Source: a virus
Direction: 5' to 3' (one strand)
DNA: 20,555 bases
Virus record (IMG/VR): IMGVR_UViG_3300000117_000355
Location: 1-20,555 of that record
Position 1 is the stretch's first letter, and every line of letters begins with the position of its first letter. The translations under genes were made by a program, and so were the position numbers. Positions 14,437 to 20,555 of the stretch are shown in pieces. The notes beneath the pieces are model-generated. The model did not search any database. It was not told the origin of the DNA and saw only the letters and a program-made list of their open reading frames with translations.

Positions 14437-14790
14437 CTACGGTTTAGTTGGCCACGCAAAACCGTCATCATCTATAGATGAATAGGTATTTGTAATATCA
14501 CGCAGTGCTTGGCGGTAATCTGTTTCAGCTTGAGTCATAGTGCGATCAGAACTAGCCCACCAGTCTGTCTCAGCGAGACGTTGGTTGCGTTCGGCTCTAA
14601 GTTTTTGCAAATCATACTCTGTATTTATTTCGGATATTTTATTTACTACCGCTGTAGAGTCTATATCTACAGAAACAACATTGCCGCTTGCGTCATAAGC
14701 AGAAACCACACCATCTGTCTCGGATATGTCAGTAACATTTGTATAAACGTCCATAATGGCCTTATGTTTTGGAGTTATGATTATAGTCAT
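14437..14790 (-). CDS. Tail fiber assembly chaperone, first cassette
   Basis: With the start at 14790 (MTIIITPKHKAIMDVYTN) the protein has 117 residues. A longer frame back to 14823 would begin with TTG inside the fiber gene. I prefer 14790 because it is ATG, has GGAG 8 bases upstream and overlaps the fiber stop as ATGA. The C-terminal half carries LRAERNQRLAETDWWASSD, TMTQAETDYRQALRDIT and WPTKP, a pattern typical of the phage tail assembly chaperone family (Phage_tail_APC, PF16778). Such proteins help fibers fold or trimerise and are encoded next to their client. The variable N-terminal half differs from its paralogue at 12977-13261, which would fit client-specific recognition. This is inference. 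Confidence 0.78.
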   Translation of the reverse strand: MTIIITPKHKAIMDVYTNVTDISETDGVVSAYDASGNVVSVDIDSTAVVNKISEINTEYDLQKLRAERNQRLAETDWWASSDRTMTQAETDYRQALRDITNTYSSIDDDGFAWPTKP

Positions 14791-15758
14791 CCTGCTATCT
14801 CCATCAATATCATAGTCGAGCAACCTCTACCTTGGTTAGCATCGCCCAAGGTAGTCATAACATTTATACTTACTGTACGGTTGGCTGTTCGCATTGGGCT
14901 GACCTGGACGCTGTATGTTGTGGCACTGGTCGTACTCGGAGAATCTAAAAACTGGTAGTTTACTGGTTCAAATAGATACGGGTCTCTAGCATCATTACCT
15001 GTACGAGTAGCAAAGAAAGTTGCCTCTGTTTGAGAACCTGAATCTGCAATTTGTACAGTAGTGCTTCCTCGCTTCAACAAGTACGCAGGGAAAGCATCTT
15101 GGTTTTCACCTTGTGAAATGTTCACCATTATCAGAATTTTACTGGATGTACTTGATGGCGTTATTGATGTGTTTAAACCTGTGATTGTCTGAAACGCAGT
15201 ACCAGTATAGGAAGCTGTGCTTGTTAGACTTGTCTGCACAACTTGCAACACCTTACCAGCCCCACCCCAGCTCATCGTGCCGTCACCGTCAGACAGTAAC
15301 ACTTGGCCCGCAGTACCATTGCCGGAAACGTTAAGAGCTGCTGCTCCAACTGCGTTATCTGCAATTTCTGCTGCACCGACTACATCGTTATCTAGTGACC
15401 AAGTAGCACCATCTGATGAAACAGTGATGTCGCCCTTGTCGCCATCTAGGTTGACTGTCGTTATATCGTTCAACCCAGCGGCTGTGACACGAAGTTCTAC
15501 ACGATCCCCCACAGCAAAAGCTCTAGCTGTAGTGCTTTCTTGTGCGCGAGTAATAGTTAGAACATCGCTTGACCTTGCTGTACACTTTACAACTTCTAGG
15601 TTGTTGCTTGTGTCAATTAAGGTTGCGTAGAAATAGTTCCCTGCGGACAAAGATGGAAAACGAGCGCCCTGACCACTTGAAAGTGTCAAGCTAGCATCAC
15701 CGGAAGCAATACTGGCGTTCAGAGTGCCGAAAGCATTGTTGGCAAATTTTACGCCCAT
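14787..15758 (-). CDS. Tail fiber protein, first cassette
   Basis: A 323-residue protein. Residues 1-94 (MGVKFANNAFGTLNASIASG, the GQGARFP turn, TSNNLEVVK, TTARAFAVGDRVELR) form a compact beta module nearly matched by the second fiber at 13264-14424 (about 62 of 94 residues identical by eye). Such modules attach fibers to the virion. The middle (about 100-168) is a low-complexity linker with GDKGDITVSSDG and a GTAGQVLLSDGDG motif typical of fiber shafts. Residues 170-323 (GKVLQVVQTSLTSTASYTG to CSTMILMEIAG) are a distinct beta-sandwich-like tip, probably receptor binding. AAGGAG precedes the ATG. The stop overlaps the chaperone start as ATGA. Fiber role is well supported by context; the receptor is unknown. 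Confidence 0.75.
   Translation of the reverse strand: MGVKFANNAFGTLNASIASGDASLTLSSGQGARFPSLSAGNYFYATLIDTSNNLEVVKCTARSSDVLTITRAQESTTARAFAVGDRVELRVTAAGLNDITTVNLDGDKGDITVSSDGATWSLDNDVVGAAEIADNAVGAAALNVSGNGTAGQVLLSDGDGTMSWGGAGKVLQVVQTSLTSTASYTGTAFQTITGLNTSITPSSTSSKILIMVNISQGENQDAFPAYLLKRGSTTVQIADSGSQTEATFFATRTGNDARDPYLFEPVNYQFLDSPSTTSATTYSVQVSPMRTANRTVSINVMTTLGDANQGRGCSTMILMEIAG
14799..14802 (-). promoter_or_regulatory. Ribosome binding site deciding the first chaperone start
   Basis: GGAG lies 8 bases before ATG 14790, which overlaps the fiber stop as ATGA. This favours the 117-residue chaperone over a TTG-initiated longer form from 14823. Confidence 0.68.
15477..15758 (-). repeat. Duplicated fiber N-terminal module, copy 1
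   Basis: This stretch codes for the first 94 residues of the first fiber and pairs with 14143-14424. Shared elements include NNAFGTL, SGQGARFP, DTSNNLE and TTARA. It probably provides virion attachment, because the distal parts of the two fibers differ. Confidence 0.75.
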
Positions 15759-15769
15759 TACCCTACTCC

Positions 15770-16210
15770 TTAGTTAACAGTGACAGTCCAAGTAATACCT
15801 AGAGTATCAGCTGCCCCTTTGTTGATAACAGAAAACACTGTGCGGCACAACATATCGCCACTTGAGCTGGCATTAAACAAGCCTGCCTCAGTGATAGCGC
15901 CGGTACCTGTCCCAGCCCCAAACGTAGCAACATATGCTACTGCGTTAGCTGTGACTGTAGTAGACGTAAGCGTTACGCGCCCTGCCTCAGTGCCTAGTGT
16001 AGTATCGCCAGCTGCCGCTGCAGTGGTACCTGTGCCAATAGCCATGTGTGACATAGCAGTTGTCGTAGCATCTTTCATACGCTCAGCAATATAATCTTTG
16101 CCTGAAGTAACAACGAGGTTAGGGATTACAGTTTCTTGAGTTACATTTCCGTTAGGATTTGTGACCGTGATCTTCAACTCACCGGTCACTTTGATAGAAT
16201 CTTGAATCAT
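15770..16210 (-). CDS. Small fiber-associated structural protein
   Basis: A 146-residue protein beginning MIQDSIKVTGELKITVTNPN, with PNLVVTSGKDYIAERM, then SHMAIGTGTT and a Gly/Ala/Thr-rich second half containing ITEAGLFNAS. Proteins with the order 'kv.G.l.i.v.d..Gnv....e..NlvvttGk..ia.rm....mshmaiGtgt' followed by 'ItEaglfna...g.ml.r..f' recur in phage tail-fiber neighbourhoods as small beta-structured virion proteins. A clear GGAG stands 6 bases upstream of the ATG. No catalytic motif or membrane segment is seen. It sits between the LamG protein and the first fiber, so it may be a fiber connector or minor fiber; the exact role is unknown. Confidence 0.68.
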   Translation of the reverse strand: MIQDSIKVTGELKITVTNPNGNVTQETVIPNLVVTSGKDYIAERMKDATTTAMSHMAIGTGTTAAAAGDTTLGTEAGRVTLTSTTVTANAVAYVATFGAGTGTGAITEAGLFNASSSGDMLCRTVFSVINKGAADTLGITWTVTVN

Positions 16211-16223
16211 GGTCAGCTCCTAT

Positions 16224-18611
16224 TTACAAGATTGTTCTAGCACCTACCGTACTGTTGCCAGCATTGATAGGCGTTTGGTTGAAGTAGTATCCGCCCAAAG
16301 CTCGGTCATCTTCATCAACATCAGTATAATGAAAGTTGACAAGAAGTCCAGCGTTTAATAGATCTGGGTAGGTTATGAGGTCTGCGTTTGTGACAACTTG
16401 GCCGATAAGGCCGTCGAAGCCAATAATGCCTGTGTTTGACGCGCGAGCTACATCGTCTGTAGCCCCGCCCCACAGCACAGCACTGTTGAGCAACATATCT
16501 TCATTGCCCACTTGCGCGGTGTAGTCCAGCCTTGTAAACCGGAAACTGTCCTGCACAAAATTTTCTTCTCCATCAGACATGTACACTCTGTCTGGGTACA
16601 TGTATTCAGACTCACCTAAGATCAGCGTAGTGTTTATGCTTTCGACTGGTGTGACGGTATCGGTATATATAGCTGTATAGTTAATTACAGCAGCCTCAGA
16701 CAAACTAAACGAATCAGTCAATGATTTTGTAGTGTCAGTCGCCAGCTGCTCAGATACATTAACTGGGTCAGCGTCAGCGTCAGCATCGCTACGATCAAAG
16801 TCTACATTTTCTGTAAAGTTCTTAACACTTACATCAGATACATTAACGGCGTCAGCTTTAACAAGGTCTACATCAAAGTTATCAATAGCCTCAGCGAGTG
16901 TCGCAGAATCTGAAAGCTCTGGCCTAGCATCGAATACTTGGGCTTCGGATGTGGTTACAGAATCGCTCTTAGCAATTTCGGGATTATTTTTAATGCCCTC
17001 AACAGCAGTAAGTGAGTCACTAAGACCACCGTGAGTAAACTCTTTAGCGTCAGAATCACTCAGGGATGTGGTATCGCTATCTGCTAGCTCCCCTACCGTA
17101 ACTTCCTTAGCGTCTGCCTCAGTGGCTGTAGCGGCGTCAGTAAGCCCTTTGTTAAAATCAAACTCACTAATTGCATCCGCTGCAGTAACTGGATCAGGGT
17201 CAACATCTGCGTCAGATAAATCAAAGTCTACATTCGAGGTAAATGTTTTAATGTTGGATTGTACAGCCGTAACTGAATCAGCCACAGGCAGTGTTACTTC
17301 ATTCTCTAATGCCTCTGTTACAGATACAGTATCGCCAAAGGCAGTCGCTACATCGAAGCGATCAATCGCCTCAGAAGCTGTTGCGGTATCGGACACAGCT
17401 TTATTAATATCAAAATCATCAATGGCTTCTGCTGTTGTGACAGCATCAGTCTTGGGTATGTCTAATTCGTTTGTTATAGACTCTGTAACATACACATCAA
17501 CAGTTTCTGGTATGCCTGTGTTGTCTATAGTCGTCGAGCCATTAGCTCCATCAAACGCAAGAACTATAGGATTTGTAGGATCGACAGCTACAGGTGACGC
17601 TGGTGTAAAACCCTGCCCGCCATACTTATCCGATGTAGATAAAGCAAACCCATCGACGTAACCTGCCCAACCGTTTAAGTTATTAAAGTCCGCACCTATG
17701 CGTAGTTCAGCTGCTGCAGGAGTACCCCCAGAAGTAGCTGTATGTATAACAGCCCCGCCTACAAAAATAGTATATGTGTTTCCAAACGCCCCGCCGCGAG
17801 TAACTGCAAGGTGTGTCCATGTGTTAGCACTAAAAACATTATTTTGGCTTTTAAGTATTCCATTGCCTCGGATAGCTACAAGAAAACTACCCGACTGCCG
17901 CAGCATGATGTTATCGTCATTGTAGGCCACGCGAGAATCAAAGATTACATCATCCTGCGTGCCGCTAGTAGGATAAACCCACATCTCCACGGTAAATGGA
18001 TTACTACCGTAGTCTAGTGTGGCGTCAGAAAGAACATAATCGCCCGTACCATCTAGCTTCAGACTAGCACTGCCGTACTTCTTTACAGCCGTAGATAGTT
18101 GGGCATCGCCGTAAGCCGTGAACCCTATTAGCCCTGGGCTACCAGCTAAATCATTATCAGCGAGTTCGCCAACAGTTATATCTTTAGCATCAGACTCAGC
18201 TATAGTAACAGGCGTGGCGTCTATATCAGCGTCTGAAGGGTCAAAGTCAATAAAGTCTGTAAATACTTTTACGCGGGTTTCTACTACTGTGACGGAGTCC
18301 GCTAAGACTTTATCTGCTTCAAACACAGGGTCAGCGTCTGTAACTGCTGGGCCTTCAGTCTTAAAAGTTTCAAAGTCTTTTTGTAAATTTGTTTCAACCC
18401 CGACACCATCTCCGATGTCACTAACTTCAACAAATTCAGAAACAAGATTAGTTTGTTCTAATATTAGTGGGCGTGCCGCTGGGCTAAAAATTATAGTAGC
18501 GGCATTAACTTCAGCTTCTATGTAACTAGGGCGTGCTACTGCAACGCTGATGTCGCTTACAACAGCGGCAGCGCTAATAGATAATACAGTTACACTAAGC
18601 CCTATCTTCAT
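16224..18611 (-). CDS. Large LamG-domain, repeat-rich tail fiber / virion surface protein
   Basis: A 795-residue acidic protein. Residues about 165-345 form a LamG/concanavalin-A-like lectin domain: KKYGSASLKLDGTGDYV, then FTVEMWVYP, TWTHLAVTRGG, an AELRIGADFN strand and WAGYVDGFALS, the usual order of a LamG_3 fold that binds glycans. This domain is embedded in degenerate repeats (about 95-150 and 370-660) of the form D-x-V-T-x-x-E-A-I-x-x-F-D. A longer unit recurs: (I/V)DFDxSDADxDxxPV at about 121, 461 and 603, and DAKxxTVGELAD at 141 and 500. The C-terminal 135 residues (from GESEYMYPDRVYM) are non-repetitive. The N-terminus is hydrophobic but is probably not a secretion signal. It overlaps the BppU-like gene as ATGA and precedes the fiber genes. 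A host-surface-binding role is inferred from domain and context. Confidence 0.75.
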   Translation of the reverse strand: MKIGLSVTVLSISAAAVVSDISVAVARPSYIEAEVNAATIIFSPAARPLILEQTNLVSEFVEVSDIGDGVGVETNLQKDFETFKTEGPAVTDADPVFEADKVLADSVTVVETRVKVFTDFIDFDPSDADIDATPVTIAESDAKDITVGELADNDLAGSPGLIGFTAYGDAQLSTAVKKYGSASLKLDGTGDYVLSDATLDYGSNPFTVEMWVYPTSGTQDDVIFDSRVAYNDDNIMLRQSGSFLVAIRGNGILKSQNNVFSANTWTHLAVTRGGAFGNTYTIFVGGAVIHTATSGGTPAAAELRIGADFNNLNGWAGYVDGFALSTSDKYGGQGFTPASPVAVDPTNPIVLAFDGANGSTTIDNTGIPETVDVYVTESITNELDIPKTDAVTTAEAIDDFDINKAVSDTATASEAIDRFDVATAFGDTVSVTEALENEVTLPVADSVTAVQSNIKTFTSNVDFDLSDADVDPDPVTAADAISEFDFNKGLTDAATATEADAKEVTVGELADSDTTSLSDSDAKEFTHGGLSDSLTAVEGIKNNPEIAKSDSVTTSEAQVFDARPELSDSATLAEAIDNFDVDLVKADAVNVSDVSVKNFTENVDFDRSDADADADPVNVSEQLATDTTKSLTDSFSLSEAAVINYTAIYTDTVTPVESINTTLILGESEYMYPDRVYMSDGEENFVQDSFRFTRLDYTAQVGNEDMLLNSAVLWGGATDDVARASNTGIIGFDGLIGQVVTNADLITYPDLLNAGLLVNFHYTDVDEDDRALGGYYFNQTPINAGNSTVGARTIL
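16630..17499 (-). repeat. Degenerate protein repeats in the LamG protein
   Basis: The coding region for residues about 371-660 encodes many copies of a loose unit of 18-25 residues with the core D-x-V-T-x-x-E-A-I and a following F-D. Examples are KTDAVTTAEAIDDFDINKA, SDTATASEAIDRFDVATA and SDSATLAEAIDNFDVDL. DNA copies are diverged, so this is an old protein repeat rather than a recent minisatellite. Two related longer blocks also appear before the LamG domain (residues about 100-150). Such repeats usually build an extended beta-rich stalk. Confidence 0.7.
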
Positions 18612-18949
18612 GTCAGATTATCTCTAACCCTGAAACTCAATGTTTCATAGACAGTCTGTGTGCCAGCGCCTGATGTTGATACAACAACCTCGCCCTCATA
18701 CTGACCGGCGTCTATACCATCAAGAACTCCGCCAGAGAAATCAAATTGTACTTTACCGTCTGTACCTGTGTTAACTAGGATGCAGTTAATCGTGCTAAGT
18801 AAAGTGCTAGTGTTGGCTTTACGGAAACGAACAGATACAGTCACAGATGCCGGTGATAAGTCATACGGGCTATCAGTAGACTCATCAGTAAGCGTGAGAA
18901 TGATTACTGGTTTTGAGTCACCTTTAACAAGTCTAATTGTATCTGCCAT
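18608..18949 (-). CDS. BppU N-terminal-like Ig-fold phage protein
   Basis: A 113-residue, almost entirely beta-strand protein. It begins MADTIRLVKGDSKPVIILTL, then has DLSPASVTVSVRFR, a 'GKVQFDFSGG' turn and a closing DAGQYEGEVVVS strand pair ending in LSFRVRDNL. The pattern 'kGDs.p.i.ltLtd......dLsga.V.v.vr......' with a late 'pGtYeGEvevt' is characteristic of the BppU N-terminal domain (DUF2479), found in upper baseplate and fiber-attachment proteins. Here it stands alone as a single domain rather than fused to a fiber. GAGGTG lies 6 bases before ATG. Its stop overlaps the start of the large LamG protein (ATGA), so the two are probably co-translated and may assemble together. That last point is inference. 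Confidence 0.65.
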   Translation of the reverse strand: MADTIRLVKGDSKPVIILTLTDESTDSPYDLSPASVTVSVRFRKANTSTLLSTINCILVNTGTDGKVQFDFSGGVLDGIDAGQYEGEVVVSTSGAGTQTVYETLSFRVRDNLT

Positions 18950-18957
18950 ATTTCACC

Positions 18958-19611
18958 TCACGCAAATCTTTGGTTCTGTACACGCATAGAGCCTCTGCCT
19001 GTACCTAAGTTAGCTCTAGCCCTGCGCTCTGATAGTTTGTAGGCAAACTGTTTTGCGTGGTATGACGCTAGCTCTCTATCACTCCATGTGCGGTCTGGTA
19101 ACACTAAAAGGTGCTGCAACGCCCCATGCATAATTACATTTTCTAAATCATCTAGAGCTGTTTTATCCATCTCTTCTGCTGTACGTAAAGGCTTAAGAGC
19201 TACAATCATACGCACATCATAGTTGACACTACCGTCTGGAACTGGTGCTACAGCAAAATTATCTGGGTCTATAGATGTTATATATCTAGGAGTCGCATGC
19301 TCATCTGATGATACATACGGCCACTTGGGGTATACATCGTGTAGCTGCTCTAAAGAAATTGGGGCTAGTTTCTCCCCGTTTACTGTAGCAGTTAAGATGG
19401 CATGCACCTCGGAAAAATCTGGTGGGTCGTACGCATAATCATGCCCGCCTGGGTTAAGTCGTATCTGAGGTTGCTCATAGCGCCACGCTAGGGTGCGCTC
19501 ACACGCCTCTATGGCTGCATCCCGTACATACTGCTCTACAACTACGTTAGGGGCACCAGGGACGCTTGGAGCGAGCCTAGTGACGATTTCTCTAAAAGCA
19601 CGGTTTGGCAT
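18958..19611 (-). CDS. Second adaptor-like / tail-tubular-A-like structural protein
   Basis: A 217-residue protein starting MPNRAFREIVTRLAPSVPGA. An N-terminal helical region (ERTLAWRYEQPQIRL) leads into a beta-rich middle with YDPPDFSEVHAI, YPKWPYVSS and an 'Y/F-A-V-A-P-V-P' edge strand (NFAVAPVP). Long helices at the C-terminus include the LENVIMHGALQHLL and ERRARANL segments. Small phage tail adaptors and T7 gp11-like proteins show this helix-beta-helix order and length. The start overlaps the previous stop as TAATG (19611), and AGGAGG lies about 9 bases upstream. A head completion/stopper or first tail-ring role is inferred. It could instead be a gatekeeper; the sequence alone does not separate these. 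Confidence 0.7.
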   Translation of the reverse strand: MPNRAFREIVTRLAPSVPGAPNVVVEQYVRDAAIEACERTLAWRYEQPQIRLNPGGHDYAYDPPDFSEVHAILTATVNGEKLAPISLEQLHDVYPKWPYVSSDEHATPRYITSIDPDNFAVAPVPDGSVNYDVRMIVALKPLRTAEEMDKTALDDLENVIMHGALQHLLVLPDRTWSDRELASYHAKQFAYKLSERRARANLGTGRGSMRVQNQRFA

Positions 19612-20255
19612 TATACAACATCCTCCTCTTGCAATCCGCCACGCTCAGGATCAGTAATCGAGCGGGACTGTGCGGCAACACCTAAGGACTGAGTAAAGGA
19701 TTGCTGGAACAACTGTGCACGTTGAGAGTTTACATGCTCGTTATCAACAGACTCCGCTAAAAACACTGTAGCATCAACTACTGCAGGAAAATAGGCATCC
19801 GGCAGTAAAGCAACAGTTTGAGTGCCTGTATATACAGCAGGAGTCTTAGAATACTCACCTATCAGAATCTGATTGACAGGAGCTTTAGGGTATATAAAAA
19901 ATTTATTAGGGTTACGAACATGCCGCATAAAGTTTACAGCAGGCCCCGCAGTGTCGTTCATCCATGTTGGGTACGCTTGATCCAAAGCCTCACGGTTTGT
20001 TTCAATAATACCATCTCCGTCTTTTACAGAGTAAATTTCAATCAGGCGTATAGAATCGTCTGGGGCAGACTGTACAACAGAACCATCCGTGCAAGGTATT
20101 TCTTCGATGGAAGCAAAAAGATCAGGGCGCAACATAGCTATACGTTTTAGACCCTGATTAGCAAAGCCCAACAATACATCATCACTATAACGATACGGTA
20201 TATTCGTATCTTGTATGATGCGCCTAACCTCTATGATTACATCGTCTAAGATCAT
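19611..20255 (-). CDS. Phage adaptor-like (head-tail connector) protein, DUF6682-like
   Basis: A 214-residue soluble protein. It opens with MILDDVIIEVRRIIQDT, followed by the YSDDVLLGFANQGLKRIAMLRPDLF region. This helix-loop-helix plus 'N-x-G-L-x-x-I/L' layout is typical of gp6/gp11-type adaptor proteins that dock under the portal. The middle (residues about 60-150) is beta-rich with a YPTWMND motif, an arrangement I associate with the DUF6682 phage adaptor group. The C-terminal half returns to helices (PAVVDATVFLAESVDNEH). Its start overlaps the upstream stop as ATGA with only a weak SD, suggesting translational coupling. It lies directly before a second protein of similar size and role. The adaptor call is from pattern and position, not from a search. 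Confidence 0.72.
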   Translation of the reverse strand: MILDDVIIEVRRIIQDTNIPYRYSDDVLLGFANQGLKRIAMLRPDLFASIEEIPCTDGSVVQSAPDDSIRLIEIYSVKDGDGIIETNREALDQAYPTWMNDTAGPAVNFMRHVRNPNKFFIYPKAPVNQILIGEYSKTPAVYTGTQTVALLPDAYFPAVVDATVFLAESVDNEHVNSQRAQLFQQSFTQSLGVAAQSRSITDPERGGLQEEDVV

Positions 20256-20555
20256 TCTTTAACCCACGCTTCGTTTTCTGGTGTGTCTGGATCATCAGAC
20301 ATAAAATGCCCGTTATCATCACGCGCACGAACCAATCCTCTAGTTGCTTCATCTGCAAGCTCTGGCGGAGTAGTATCTGGTTCCTCAGGCACTTCAGTTT
20401 CCAAAGCTACTTTAGACTTGCGCCCTTTTTGTTTCTTCGGGATAAATTTCTCTGGGAACGCCTGCTCCTCAGTAACTTCTACAGTCTTAGGGTTATCGGC
20501 TAGGATCTCGTCCCACTCGTAAATTTCGCCATCAACTGTATTCTTAAGCCATCGT
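20252..20555 (-). CDS. Hypothetical phage protein, C-terminal 100 residues (5' end outside window)
   Basis: An open frame runs in from the right edge with no in-frame stop and ends in TGA that overlaps the next start as ATGA (20252-20255). It begins RWLKNTVDGEIYEWDEILAD and continues as a low-complexity, highly charged tail: a basic patch (KKQKGRKSK), an acidic/Pro segment (EVPEEPDTTPPE), then GHFMSDDPDTPENEAW near the end. No hydrophobic segment is present. I do not recognise a named family. Short proteins ending in a similar 'DDPxTPxNEAW' motif occur beside head genes in other phages, so a small head-associated or linker protein is plausible from its place before the adaptors. Reading frame confidence is high; function is unknown. 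Confidence 0.75.
   Translation of the reverse strand, partial: RWLKNTVDGEIYEWDEILADNPKTVEVTEEQAFPEKFIPKKQKGRKSKVALETEVPEEPDTTPPELADEATRGLVRARDDNGHFMSDDPDTPENEAWVKE

Noticed and set aside
14791-14823. TTG-initiated N-terminal extension of the first chaperone
   Set aside because: ATG 14790 has a good SD and the ATGA junction common in this window; the extension adds only residues encoded inside the fiber gene.
14509-14958. A 149-residue plus-strand frame with Cys-rich product
   Set aside because: It is antisense across the junction of the first fiber and its chaperone, both strongly supported by family motifs on the minus strand.
17068-17661. A 197-residue open frame on the plus strand
   Set aside because: It lies antisense to the LamG-protein repeats. 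Its Ser/Ala/Thr-rich product is what the reverse complement of Asp/Val/Thr/Glu repeat codons yields, and no SD or conserved motif supports it.
18522-18611. Secretion signal peptide on the LamG protein
   Set aside because: The N-terminus is hydrophobic with one Lys but has no clear cleavage site, and virion fibers are not normally exported. It looks more like a beta-rich or attachment segment.

Overview
The window is a dense, single-strand block of late genes from a tailed bacteriophage, most likely a short-tailed (podovirus-type) phage. Twenty-six genes were found. All lie on the minus strand, so they read from the right edge towards position 1. Thirteen of the 25 gene junctions overlap, mostly as ATGA or TAATG, and the longest gap is 28 bases. 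No stretch of 300 bases lacks a gene. No tRNA, rRNA, CRISPR array, insertion sequence, convincing promoter or rho-independent terminator was seen. The podovirus call rests on a T7-type series of internal (ejection) proteins, a beta-propeller-like tail-nozzle protein and two adaptor-like proteins. Several products resemble proteins I associate with marine phages, but neither host nor phage genus can be fixed from this window. A 3-TM 'gene-transfer-agent type' holin is only weak support for an alphaproteobacterial host.

Layout in the direction of transcription: (1) 20555-18958, the end of a small charged protein and two adaptor-like head-tail connector proteins. (2) 18949-12977, the host-recognition region. 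It holds a BppU-like Ig-fold protein, a 795-residue LamG/repeat protein, a small fiber-associated protein, and two tandem cassettes of tail fiber plus tail-assembly chaperone that share homologous N- and C-terminal modules. (3) 12995-10123, a run of small and membrane proteins ending in lysis genes. It holds a 64-aa protein, an XhlA-like membrane protein with a GTG start, a 47-aa Cys/Lys-rich protein, a tail-anchored coiled-coil protein, a two-TM protein with an EF-hand, two candidate envelope proteins, a 3-TM holin and a GH108 endolysin. (4) 10123-1, the nozzle and ejection region. It holds a 791-aa nozzle-like protein, a 115-aa conserved protein, a Met/Gln/Pro-rich 296-aa protein, a GNAT-like gp13-type protein, a Gly/Ala-rich gp14-type protein, an 842-aa protein with a lytic transglycosylase domain, and the first 678 residues of a giant protein cut by the window edge.

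How the parts fit together: the adaptors and nozzle would close the head and form the short tail, and the fibers and LamG protein would bind the cell. The internal proteins would then leave the head, cut peptidoglycan with the transglycosylase domain and form a conduit for DNA. At the end of infection the holin would release the endolysin. The fiber and lysis genes sit between the adaptor genes and the nozzle gene, which are neighbours (gp11-gp12) in T7. Functions not marked as motif-based are inferred from gene order and general resemblance, because no database search was possible.
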